A stretch of 64,000 nt of DNA from Eutrigla gurnardus (taxonomy: Eukaryota; Chordata; Actinopteri; Perciformes; Triglidae), in NCBI GenBank assembly GCA_963514095.1, contig OY741264.1, positions 33,232,641-33,296,640 on the forward strand, given 5' to 3'. Made by a program: the position numbers and the translations under genes. Of the stretch, positions 1 to 10,405 are shown piece by piece. Under the pieces are notes generated by a model. The model was given only the letters and a program-made list of their open reading frames with translations, was not told the DNA's origin and searched no databases. Position 1 is the first letter of the stretch, and the number at the start of each line of letters is the position of its first letter.

Positions 1-400
1 AACGCTCCGTTTTAGCGCCTGTCTCTTTAAGAGCGCCCTCCATGACACAAACAGCCCAGTCTGCTCTGATTGGCTTGTGATTTAAAATGTGTGGAGCGCC
101 TTTGCAAAGGCAGTTTGAAAGCCGGGTGGAGATAATTAGATCTATCTAGTGGATTCAAAGTTTCCCATAATTCATCTTGAAAAAACAGCCAATGGTCACC
201 ATCCAAGCATTATATCCCATCATGCATTGCACTGAAGGAAAAATGACAGACGGGCAAGATTAGAGAGAGCAGAGTGATCGAGGCAAATCCATGAAAATAA
301 TATATTTAATGTAAACAGAGCAGACGGCCACAAAGTACTTTGAGTTTATTTATTATTTGTTTAGTTTTTCACAATAAAAGCCCTAGACCTGACATGTTTT
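1..400 (+). repeat. Dispersed fish repeat fragment
   Basis: GCCTGTCTCTTTAAGA and CAGTCTGCTCTGATTGGCT at 19-74 recur at 9796-9845. CATCATGCATTGCACTGAAG (219-238) and ATAAAAGCCCTAGAC (374-388) recur at 7269-7288 and 7381-7395. The segment is thus a copy of a medium-length interspersed repeat with pieces at three places in the window. Confidence 0.6.
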
Positions 401-1670
401 AATTGTATTAACGTAATTAACAGAGCGGAGAAAATTGAGTAGCATCCCGGAGTGTTTTTTTTTTTTTTTTTAATGATGAGCTCATTATATAGTCCTCTAT
501 AAAACTCCCTGGATAGTGAGGAGGGAGGACTAAATTAAGTCAGACACAACCTGGATGGTTTAAGTAGCAATTAGGCACAAATGTATGTGCACAAGTGCTG
601 ATAGAGTTTTTCATCCTGTGTCCCGTTTAAATGTAAATCTGCTCGTTAATTTGCCTTCTCGAACCCATAACGCCTGACGCAGCTCCTTCATTTGCAACGA
701 AATGATGTCGTTCCTTAAATTAATAATACAAAAGCAATTGATTGGCTGGATTAATTGCAGTGTTATTTTGATATTATCGGTAGGTTGGCCATGTGGGGGT
801 TGCTGTGACCATGAATGCTGTCCAGATTTATCTCATTTAAACAAATGGAGTCAGTGGGAAGCGGAGTGGATGCTCTGTTTTGGGAAACGGGACTTTTTTC
901 CGAGCTGCTGTGACTCAAACAAGCAGCTGCTGGGCGGGACGGAGACGGAACTAAAATAGAGCGTTAGCTCTGCCAGCGTGACCCACTCCTCAACCGTGAA
1001 TCACAATCGTAAAAAAACAACAAACAAAAAAGACTGATGCTAATTCAGAGAGCTGGATGTCAGTGTTTCAGTTACCTTCCCCTGTCAGAAGCAGTCTAGA
1101 CGTTTATCACTTTGTCCCTTAAATAACTTTTTTCTGGGATCACACAGATTTGATTTCTTTTGATATAAAAATAACTTAAAAACATGCCAAAATTTAAATA
1201 AAAATAAAAGGGAAAAAAACCCTTTCACCCTTTCGGGTCTGAGGAGGAAATGGTGAAGAGCTTTGCCAGCGGTTGCCATGGTAAAAAGCCTGTCAGTGAA
1301 ACCTAAGTGCATCCTGGAATGAGGTACTTGATGAAGCAGCACTGATGCAGCATCATCTCAGATGGCTGGCGGTCTCCTCTAAATGTCAGACAGCTGTCAG
1401 CCGGGCGACTCGGACGCCGGCCGGCCGCGCCCTTTCTCTCCAGACCCGTCGCTTTTCTCTCCTCCTGAATGTCTCAGATTTTCCAGCCCTCCTCCTCCTC
1501 CTCCTCCTCCTCCTCCTCCTCCTCCTCCTTCTCCTCTGACATCACTCTCAGCTCTCTCACACATGGAAAGACACACTCACAGCAGCCGGTTCAAGGTCAC
1601 ATGTTTACTGTGAAAGGTTATGGAGTATTTCCACCATGATAGTTTACATTTGAGTGATTGTATTTGATCA
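401..1670. other. Non-coding stretch, no gene seen
   Basis: Probably MAP1A intron 2. It holds a poly-T run (about 457-472), an RFX X-box-like GTTGCCATGGTAAA (1272-1285) and the CCT microsatellite. The short frames at 702-959 and 1085-1342 have no recognisable domain. Confidence 0.5.
1488..1536. repeat. (CCT)n microsatellite
   Basis: An almost pure CCT run of about 16 repeats. No gene context was found. Confidence 0.95.
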
Positions 1671-1676
1671 GCAGCA

Positions 1677-2095
1677 CTTGCATTCCCTCGCTGGCCACCA
1701 GGGGGCGACTCCTCTCTGGTTGTATAGAAGTCTATGAGAAAATGGTCCTACTTCTCTCTGCTGGCCACCAGGGGGCGACTCCTCTCTGGTTGTATAGAAG
1801 TCTATGAGAAAATGGTCCTACTTCTCTCTGCTGGCCACCAGGGGGCGAGTCCTCTCTGGTTGTATAGAAGTCTATGAGAAAATGGTCCTACTTCTCTCTG
1901 CTGGCCACCAGGGGGCGACTCCTCTCTGGTTGTATAGAAGTCTATGAGAAAATGGTCCTACTTCTCTCTTGATGTATTATCTCAGTAAACAACATGAGTT
2001 TATGGTCTCAATCTCTAGTTTCAAGTCTTCTTCTTTCTCATCTCGTTCTTCTTTTTGCGTTGCCCCCTACTGGCCAGCAGAGAGATGCAAGTTTA
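1677..2095 (+). mobile_element. MITE with internal 70-bp CTCF-motif array (copy A)
   Basis: The left end reads CTTGCATTCCCTCGCTGGCC and the right end reads CTGGCCAGCAGAGAGATGCA, an imperfect terminal inverted repeat of about 20 bp. Between them are four head-to-tail 70-bp units (1691-1970), then a unique core with TTGATGTATTATCTCAGTAA and GAGTTTATGGTCTCAATC. The array unit begins with the TIR sequence itself. No coding capacity is present. The same core reappears inverted at 3785-3880. Confidence 0.75.
1691..1970 (+). repeat. 70-bp minisatellite, 4 copies, CTCF core on plus strand
   Basis: Units start at 1691, 1761, 1831 and 1901 and are nearly identical. Each contains TGGCCACCAGGGGGCG, matching the vertebrate CTCF core consensus through GCG; the next base is A where C is usual. 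The third unit has GCGAGT in place of GCGACT. Confidence 0.95.
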
Positions 2096-2476
2096 AGGCA
2101 CTTCGGCTTTGACTTCACTTTCAGAGGTGAGTTCTGGCCCACAAATATATATCTATCGTAATGATTGCTTTTTCTGTGTAGTATGTGAATGGAGGTGGAC
2201 AGAATCTTGAACAGATTTCTATTTTTTTCTAGATCTCAATGCCACCGAATTCAACCTCCATAAACGGCTATATGACCCCATTTTTTTCCAACATAAACTG
2301 AACATTAGTATTTTTAAGAAGATCGGCTTTAATGCAACATTGCACTGGAATGCAGCAGATAGTTGGACCTAATGAATGAAGTAAATCAATGCGTTTGTCC
2401 TCCACCTCAAGGACGTCCCTACAGGACTCTCTTCTCTCATTGGCAGCTCAGGTTACAGGCATTTCACATCTTTTAG

Positions 2477-2501
2477 TGTGTGTGTGTGTGTGTGTGTGTG
2501 T
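2477..2501. repeat. (GT)n microsatellite
   Basis: About 12 GT repeats followed by TCTGTCAGTATGTGGG. Confidence 0.9.
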
Positions 2502-3234
2502 CTGTCAGTATGTGGGTGTGTACCATCAGGTCCAGATGAAAGGCTCCAGAGCCGCGGACCCTCCTCCTTGATGTACAGCCGTGACTGCAGGGAAGCCGAA
2601 GCGCTCAGATCAATAACGGCTGCTGAATTATTAATCGGCACACGTTTGGCTAAAAGAAAGCAACCCAGCACAAAATGCTGGACATTTCTTTAAAGGCGTG
2701 TCATTAAAATGAGATAACTGGGGCTATTTATCTGAACCACATCTGCACTTATTGCTTTTCAGAGCACGTCTCTGTGATTTTCTGGTATATTTGAGCCCTT
2801 TTTTTTTCTTTTTCTTCTTCTTTCCAGGGCATAAATCGATAAAAGCGGATTACTTTAAGCTATGTGAGTGCAGCGTGGGAGAGGAAACTCATAATCGGGG
2901 CTTTCTGTTTGTTCAGCATCGTTACCGAAATCAGAACTTTTCCCATCGTAGAGAGAGAACACAAATATTGCATGAGATCACCAGAGTTGTAAGTGTAGTT
3001 ATAAATAATGCAGTAATGCGGCGACACCCCGCTGACGGTGCAACATCATATAACGGCCCACCCATGATGCATCATGGTCCTCCGCGCCAGCATCCTGTGT
3101 GTACATGAGGAGAATATGGCAGCAGATATTTATACCTGTGTCTCACTGCCATATTGCTGTTCAGCTCCCTGACAGCTTCTTTTTTTTATGTTTTGTCGCC
3201 ATCACTCACACCTGTCTGTCTGTCAGCTTCAACC

Positions 3235-3236
<2 letters not shown>

Positions 3237-3295
<59 letters not shown>
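3237..3295. repeat. (GT)n microsatellite, about 29 repeats
   Basis: Uninterrupted GT run, long enough to be highly polymorphic. Confidence 0.95.
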
Positions 3296-3298
<3 letters not shown>

Positions 3299-3784
3299 AG
3301 AAAGAGAGAGTGTGTGTGGGGGGGAACCGAGTCGTGAGAACACTCCCTTTATTCACAAGCTCCTGTAATGCATAAATGAATTTTCCACGTTGTTTAGCGA
3401 TGCTACAGCATCTACAGGAGGCAATGTCAGTCCGTCGTCATAAATCAACGTCTACTGGGTATACAGAGTTTTGCACAGACATTCATGGTTCCCAGAGGAT
3501 TCATCTTAATGGCTTTAAATAACCCTCTGGCCTTTTTTCTTTTCACACCACCGCAAAGTTCCCATTTGTGGTATTTTGTGAAATGGCCCAAAAAACGATT
3601 GGATGGCTTGCTAGGAAATTTGGTTTCGGACGTTCATAATCCCCTCAGGATGAATTATCATTACTTTGGTGATCCTCTGACTTTTCCTCTCACTTTGTCA
3701 TCAGGTTAAAATACACTTTTGCTTCATGACAATACCTGCAAGATGAATGGCATTCCAATCGGCCTCGGCTGTACTTTTGACTTC

Positions 3785-4300
3785 AGAACATCATGCTTGA
3801 TTGAAGAAGACTTGAAACTAGAGATTGAGACCATAAACTCATGTTTACAATGTTTACTGAGATAATACATCAAGAGAGAAGTAGGACCATTTTCTCATAG
3901 ACTTCTATACAACCAGAGAGGAGTCGCCCCCTGGTGGCCAGCAGAGAGAAGTAGGACCCTTTTCTCATAGACTTCTATACAACCAGAGAGGAGTCGCCCC
4001 CTGGTGGCCAGCAGAGAGAAGTAGGACCATTTTCTCATAGACTTCTATACAACCAGAGAGGAGTCGCCCCCTGGTGGCCAGCAGAGAGAAGTAGGACCAT
4101 TTTCTCATAGACTTCTATACAACCAGAGAGGAGTCGCCCCCTGGTGGCCAGCAGAGAGAAGTAGGACCATTTTCTCATAGACTTCTATACAACCAGAGAG
4201 GAGTCGCCCCCTGGTGGCCAGCAGAGAGAAGTAGGACCATTTTCTCATAGACTTCTATACAACCAGAGAGGAGTCGCCCCCTGGTGGCCGGTAGAGATAA
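3785..4300 (-). mobile_element. Inverted copy of the CTCF-array MITE (copy B), 6 units
   Basis: Six 70-bp units in reverse orientation, with GTCGCCCCCTGGTGG starting at 3923, 3993, 4063, 4133, 4203 and 4273, preceded by the inverted core (GATTGAGACCATAAACTC at about 3823). The outer edge reads GTAGAGATAATGCAC at about 4290. Copies A and B lie head-on about 1.9 kb apart. Confidence 0.85.
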
Positions 4301-4470
4301 TGCACTTTTCAGACTGGTTTTGCCAAATGTAATCAATTTGCCCCCCATGTTTACACTCGTGGAAAGAATGTTTTTGTTTTCATTACTTTATCATTTGCAT
4401 CACCATGCTATGACATCGCCTGTAAACAGGGCTGAGCTAAATGTTTGAAATCAATATTACAATTCTAATG
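4290..4470 (+). repeat. Dispersed duplicated segment, copy 1
   Basis: ATGCACTTTTCAGACTGGTT, AATGTAATCAATTTGCCCCC, TTTATCATTTGCATCA and TGTAAACAGGGCTGA occur in the same order here and at 6697-6950. Both copies abut a MITE copy (B and C), so the pair is probably part of one larger dispersed element. Confidence 0.7.
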
Positions 4471-5209
4471 AATTCCTAATATCGTTGTGTGTTGTAAAAT
4501 TGCTCATAGATAATAATCAGCTGTTCAGGGAAATCAACTGTTGTAATCTACTCCCGTGAAAGAAAATAAACAACAATATTAAATTATGGCCACCGGGTGC
4601 TGCTGCCCACCGTTCCCCCCCGAGGGCGTTCGATGCCACCGCTTCTTGTTTATCATCTATCAGTCTGCAGCGTGGGTCCGCCGAGTCGGTATTAATTGCG
4701 GCCGTGTGGGCCATTACTGCCACCCTCCTCCTCCTCCTCTTCCTCCTCCTCCTCCCTGGGGACGAAACCTGATCCTTCATGTTGCCAGACTGTCCCTGAT
4801 CCTCATCGGTCAATCAGGACCCGGTGGGGGGGGGGGGGTGCTGAGACACTAATGGGCGTTCAGTGATGGATGCGCTGATTATCTATGTGTCATAACTGTA
4901 TCCATTTCATCATGACGCAACATAAGAGTGTCCATACATCCATGCAGGAGCCGGAGGAAGTAGACCCTCAGGGTTTCAAGAGGGTCGGGTTTACAGGCGA
5001 CACTCTGATGAAGAAGAGGAGACTTTTTCCCTTAGAGTCACAATTTTATTATTTAGTTAGTTAGTTAGTGAGCATTAAGTTATTTCAGAAAACACTCCTT
5101 TTTTTATTAAAAAATGTCTTAATGCCTTATAATCTTTTTATCACTATAATCATAGTTATAAGAAGTATAATACTTCATAACTGCTGGTCATACATTCAAC
5201 AGTTCACCA

Positions 5210-5636
5210 TTTCTATGAAGCGCATGTATATAATGCATCATAGGCACATTTCTAACACATTTTAATGCATTTATAAGGCTTTATACAAGTCGTTATAAAT
5301 GTTTATAATCATGCATGACACTTTATAACAAGGTTTATAATGTATTATAAGTTCAGCATTCATAACGCTTTATAGAATAGAATTCATAATCTGTATTATA
5401 ATGTGCTGTGACTACGCTGGAGTCACTTGGGCACGGAGGTATGAAGCCTTATGAATGCTGAACTTATATAATATATAATACATGATGTCCACCACTTAAA
5501 ATACTTTAAAACCTTATTATAAAAATGTCTTGCATGATTATAAACACTTATAACAACTTTTATAAAGCTTTATGAATGCATTTCAATGTGTTAGAAATGT
5601 GCTTATGGTGCATTATATACATGCCCTTCATAGAAA
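5210..5636. mobile_element. Palindromic (fold-back) MITE
   Basis: The first ~75 bp (TTTCTATGAAGCGCATGTAT onward) match the inverted last ~75 bp (ATACATGCCCTTCATAGAAA) with few mismatches, and the similarity continues inward through TTATAAGTTCAGCATTCATA against its inverse TATGAATGCTGAACTTATA. The whole 427 bp can fold on itself around a short centre near 5420. The outermost similarity may reach about 5130 and 5675. It is AT-rich with no coding capacity. Confidence 0.75.
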
Positions 5637-5736
5637 GTGTGGGTCAACGTGTATTATAATTATAGTGGTAATGAATGTGAATCTTGTTGATTTTTATTGT
5701 GACTATAATCTGGTTTCAGCTCTCTCTCCTCCAACA

Positions 5737-5764
5737 CCCCCCCCCCCCCCCCCCCCCCCCCCCC
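5737..5764. repeat. Poly-C tract, 28 bp
   Basis: Uninterrupted C run; length is likely unreliable in the assembly. Confidence 0.9.
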
Positions 5765-6667
5765 ATCCCAAAATGTAATAGTTAAATCAATACTAAGTAT
5801 ATGGACATAATAATGCAGCAAACCCATTATTCCAACCATCATTAATGGATGGAACATTTTCTTTTCCCGGCATGCCTGTGGTATCAAAACAATTGAATAA
5901 TAACGTACGATAACGTTTTCTCTCTAATATCTGATATTTTCCAGTAAATAACGCTGATGAACCAGCGGATCTTTCACGTGATTACATTGTTTCTGATTGT
6001 GTCTGAGGCTGTCAGCCATGATGACTGTGCACTCCTCCACCGGCGGCGTATTAATATTCAAGGCAGAGACGAGGAGAAGCCACAGAGCGGCAGCCGGCAG
6101 CCGGCCGGTCTGCTGTACCAGGTTTATGTGAGAATCAGGAGTCGGTCTCTGAACCGCTGGAGGATCGGACCTTCCACTGACCTTCCATTCCACGATGCAA
6201 CCTCTATTCAGAAGAGGCTGCATCCACCAGTTACAGTATCTATACTTGTTATCTGTGTTCCCCTCCCCCCTTCTTGAAAGCGCAGGATGAAATAGTTAAA
6301 CTGTGATAACGACCGTCTCACCACACATTTACTCGTGGCGCCTCTCAGTTTCCACAATTACCTCTCGCCACATCCAGTGCACTCTCTCCACCGCGCCTCC
6401 TGTCATAGAATAAAACAACAACAACTAAATAAAAGATCATCGTCTTGGCTCATTTAAACCACTGATGTCACTCACTGGAATGTCAAATCACTAAACCACC
6501 GATTTGGAAACAACTGGAAAAAAACAAAAACAAAAACGATGCTAGCCGCCGGCTCAGCCGTGTCCTTGTTGAGAAAGTCAACGTCCGAAGATACGCTCCG
6601 AATTTAGAACCTTTAACTACGATGGATGCATCGTGACCATGTTAGCATTTAGCACACGCACATCGTA

Positions 6668-6710
6668 CAACCAGAGAGGAGTCGCCCCCTGGTGGCCAGC
6701 AGAGAGAATG
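6668..6710 (-). repeat. Single unit/end of the CTCF-array MITE (copy C)
   Basis: One reverse unit (ACAACCAGAGAGGAGTCGCC, then CCCTGGTGGCCAGCAGAGAG) ends in AATGCACTTTTCAG and is followed by sequence homologous to the flank of copy B. It shows the unamplified state of the array. Confidence 0.8.
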
Positions 6711-6950
6711 CACTTTTCAGGCTGGTTTCACCAAATGTAATCAATTTGCCCCCCCCTGTGTTGTTAGAGAACCTTTAACTAGTTTACACTAGTTGAAAGA
6801 CTGTTTTTGTTTTCATTCATTTATCATTTGCATCAAAAAGTATGGAAACAACATAAACAAAATTGTCGATTCAAGTGTTAACCTAAAAGCCTCTCAGATT
6901 GGCCACTAATTGCTATGACATCACCTGCAAACAGGGCTGAACTCAATCAC
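6697..6950 (+). repeat. Dispersed duplicated segment, copy 2
   Basis: Homologous to 4290-4470 but with an additional ~70 bp (about 6755-6790 and 6835-6910), including AGAGAACCTTTAACTAG. It follows MITE copy C directly. Confidence 0.7.
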
Positions 6951-7229
6951 AACTTTAACTAAACTACAGAGCTGCTGGCTGCAACCTCAAACCTCCATCA
7001 TCCTGCTTAAATATTTACTCTTTGTTTGTTACCACCTAGAAAATAATACGTCTAAAATAATAGTTATTAACATGACCTACGATATGATGAAGTGAATGAT
7101 CAGTGCAGAGTGGATTCTATAATGTGCTTTAATGCAACCTTCCAGGAACACTGGCTGGATGATCTCTGACAGCAAATTCAATTACTGAAATGGGAAAATG
7201 TGGACGGATAAAAAAAATCTAAATAAAAA

Positions 7230-7400
7230 TCCTGCAAACACGATCGCGTAGCTGAACAGCATTACAGACCATCATGCATTGCACTGAAGGAAAACAGACA
7301 GATGGTCTATGAGTGAAGATAGTATATTAAAATGTGAGCAGAGCATCATCAACACAGACGGTCAAGACGTACCTTTCAGAATAAAAGCCCTAGACATAGA
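7230..7400 (+). repeat. Second copy of the dispersed repeat seen at 200-400
   Basis: Shares CATCATGCATTGCACTGAAG, an AGCAGAGCA-type segment and AATAAAAGCCCTAGAC in the same order as 219-390, with indels. No coding capacity. Confidence 0.6.
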
Positions 7401-7715
7401 CGTGGCATCACTGACAAATAGCTTCTGTATAAATTACAAACATATGTGGGTATTTGTTATGGATGGATGATGTCATTTCGCTCTTCATCAGATATCGAGC
7501 TTCTAGTTTATGTGACGTTTGACTGCAGAACTCCCAGAAAAGAGTTTATACATGAAACAACGGCAAATCTACAACTGAAAATGGACACCTTCATTCATTG
7601 TCACACAATATTAAAGTGTCTGGACAAATATTGGTGTAACAGAAAACCCCTCAAAAAGATCATTCATCAACATTTGTTAATGTTCTTTTTATTTGTTTTA
7701 ATATAATCGAACCTG

Positions 7716-8086
7716 GGGGCTGCACGGTGGTGTAGTGGGTAGCACTGTCGCCTCACAGCGAGAGGATCCTGGGTTCGATTCCCGGGTCGGCCCGGGTTCC
7801 TTCTGTGTGGAGTTTGCATGTTCTCCCCGTGTGAGCGTGGGTTCTCTCCGGGTTCTCCGGCTTCCTCCCACAGTCCAAAGACATGCAGGATGGGGATAGG
7901 TTGATTGGTGACTCTAAATGTCCCGTAGGTGTGAATGTGAGTATGAATGGTTGTTTGTCTCTACATGTCGGCCCTGTGATAGACTGGCGTCCTGTCCAGG
8001 GTGTACCCTGCCTTCGCCCAATGACAGCTGGGATCGGCTCCCCGTGACCCTAAAGACAGGATAAGCGGTAGAAAATGGATGGATGG
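7716..8086 (+). mobile_element. Full-length tRNA-derived SINE with 13-bp target duplication
   Basis: The head (GTGGTGTAGTGGGTAGCAC, then GGGTTCGATTCCC) has Pol III A-box-like and B-box sequences. The body contains the widely shared fish segment GTTTGCATGTTCTCCCCGTG, and the tail reads GGATAAGCGG then (ATGG)n. The 13-bp duplication ATAATCGAACCTG is intact at 7703-7715 and 8087-8099, so the insertion is recent. It lies upstream of MAP1A exon 2, inside the presumed intron 2. Confidence 0.92.
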
Positions 8087-8099
8087 ATAATCGAACCTG

Positions 8100-9457
8100 C
8101 TCCACTGCAAACACTTGACTCTGTTTTGCTTAATTTAATTATTTACGTATATATGTGTGTGTATATATGGGTACATATATCTCATCATTATTTCTGTATT
8201 TTTTTAATGATCATTATTATTACTTTATTGTTTTAATGTCAGGGAATATTCTGTCATATTTAACTAGCCATATTAACCAGACGTCCCCCTCCCCAGCAAC
8301 GCTTCCCAGCTCCTTCCAGTAACCATGGGAACCAGTATAAGCAGGTGCGTGTTCCAGTCACATTGGTCGGGCAGGTTTAAGCTCCACCAACAGGATGAAC
8401 TCATTCTCCCTCAGACAGAAGCAGGGAGACGGGTGAGTCTGTGACGGAGGTGAGACAGACGGTGTTGCTGATAATCGTTATTTAACAGAGAAGAGGAAAC
8501 TTAATGGGGAACGTTGAATTATTCATGCGAGGAAACTTAGAACACAACGTCGAATCGAATGGTTTCTCCGTTTGACAGATTCAGCAGGAAGGTGATGACA
8601 CCGTTAATTATTCCAGCCGCAGAGCGCCGGCGTGTCGAGTGTGTGTGTGTGTGTGTGTGTGGCAGTGCAACCTGATTGGATCGCGATGATGTAATCGCTC
8701 AGAGCTTCATCGATCTACAAAGCTATCCAGAAATAGCAAAAAAGTTTCATCAAAGGTTTCATCTCACGTTTGAAATGAATTCTCCAAATTCAGTCGTGCT
8801 TAAAAGTCGAAATGACACATTTTACATGAACAAAAAAACCATAAACTCTCTAAAGGAAAGAAGGAGAAAAGCACAATAGGTCCTCTTTAACTTTATGGAA
8901 CACTAAATGGCTGGACTCTACCTATTAAAATAGATTTCCATCAACGATTGATTGACTGTAAAATGGTGAAAGGCGGTTTACTTGTGCTGAAACATCACCA
9001 AAGAGATGTGACAGACTGTTTATGTAACACGGTGCAGCCAGAGAACCGTGTGGGAGGAGAGATCGCAGTTCACCCACAGGAAACGCTGAAGCGACACAAG
9101 CCTCTTCTTTGTGAATACTACAGTAGAATACTACAGAATGCCCCCCCAGTCACAGCAGTAACATCCCGGCCAGATCCACATCAACACTGGCTCCATTCAC
9201 CACACAGGGGCCCTGATCTTACCCCCCACCCCCAGCAGCTATAGTGCTCATTCAGGCCATTGATTCCCACTCTGACATGCAGTCGGCATACGAGGAGGGT
9301 CTGATCAATACAGGCTGCAGCTTCCCGGGACAAAGGAGGCGCAGAGGAGACGCAGGAAATACTGAAAAGACGTGAATGTAATCCAACCTGCAACATGCCG
9401 CCATGGTAGCGGCTTTCTTCTCCACGGTATACGCCAAAACAATGAACTCAGACTGAC
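8100..9457. other. MAP1A intron 2, proximal part
   Basis: No MAP1 exon 3 (expected to encode a QRxLxHRSD-like motif) is visible. An RFX X-box-like GTAACCATGGGAAC lies at 8319-8332 and a GT run at 8640-8661. The minus-strand frame that extends exon 2 past its donor (9252-9457) is intronic. Confidence 0.6.
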
Positions 9458-10356
9458 CTTTGACCTGTGAGGAGAACTGAGCGGTGTGTCTGGCCTCAAA
9501 CAGCTGCAGCTCCTTGTTCAGGTCACAAGCGGTCAGATCCACGTTCCAGGAACGTAAACCTGTTTAAAAAAGAGAAGAAAGTGAAGCTCTTCTCTTTCTG
9601 CTTCCACCAACAGTAACGTTTACAGCTGATTAAAGGTGACACGTTCATTATAAAGGTCATGTCGCACTACTTTTCAGGCTCATACTCGGAAGATGCGAAC
9701 ATACTTTAATCTTCAGAAAACACATTATTTTTCTCGTACCGTGTGTCTGAATTTAGCTGTTTTCACCTTCTCTCTGAAACGCGCCGTTTTGGTGCCTGTC
9801 TCTTTAAGATCCCGCACCCTAAAAACAGGTCTGCTCTGATAGGCTCGTGAGAAAAATGCAAAGATCATGAAAACGTGTGTTGTTACTCAGATCACTGGCA
9901 GTAATGTTGAAATGAGTGTGACAAATCTGATTGGCTTGTTTAATCACGTGATTTCTGATCTCGGCAGCCGACAAAAAACTAACTAATTTCACACTTGGTG
10001 TTGGAAAATACTCTGAATATATGAGCACAAACACTGAAAAAGTGAGTTTCTTTTTAATTTTCCTTTAAATTATGTAGATGTGAGCAATGTCTTGTTTTCT
10101 TACTTTTTTGCCTCGATGAAAAGCTTTATGGTATTAAATCCTACAAATTATTATTATTACAAGTTACATTAATAATAATAAAAGCAGTCTAATGTCCGAA
10201 CTAACCAGCTGCATAACGAAAGTCGTATATTTCCATGAAACCTTTTTCATTTTAAAGGCTCTAAACTAGTGACATAACTTTTAGAGCTCGTCTAAAGTTT
10301 AAGGACTGCACAGTGTTTGTAGAAATTCTGACATCGTTTAAAGGAATAATGTTGAC

Positions 10357-10405
<49 letters not shown>

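Larger units (their letters stand above)
2096..3784. other. Non-coding stretch, no gene seen
   Basis: Contains two GT microsatellites and AT-rich sequence. No splice-compatible conserved frame was found. Confidence 0.5.

Noticed and set aside
7720..7800. Stand-alone tRNA gene
   Set aside because: The A-box/B-box region is the head of a SINE; no acceptor stem closes and the body and tail are SINE sequence.
8394..8431. Possible small 5' coding exon (ATG followed by a GGGTGAGT donor)
   Set aside because: Only 12 codons, no partner exon on the plus strand and no family match; it lies inside the presumed MAP1A intron.
9252..9457. Extension of the MAP1A exon 2 frame to the left
   Set aside because: The similarity to MAP1 proteins stops exactly at the AAAG-GTCAGT donor, so the rest is intron.
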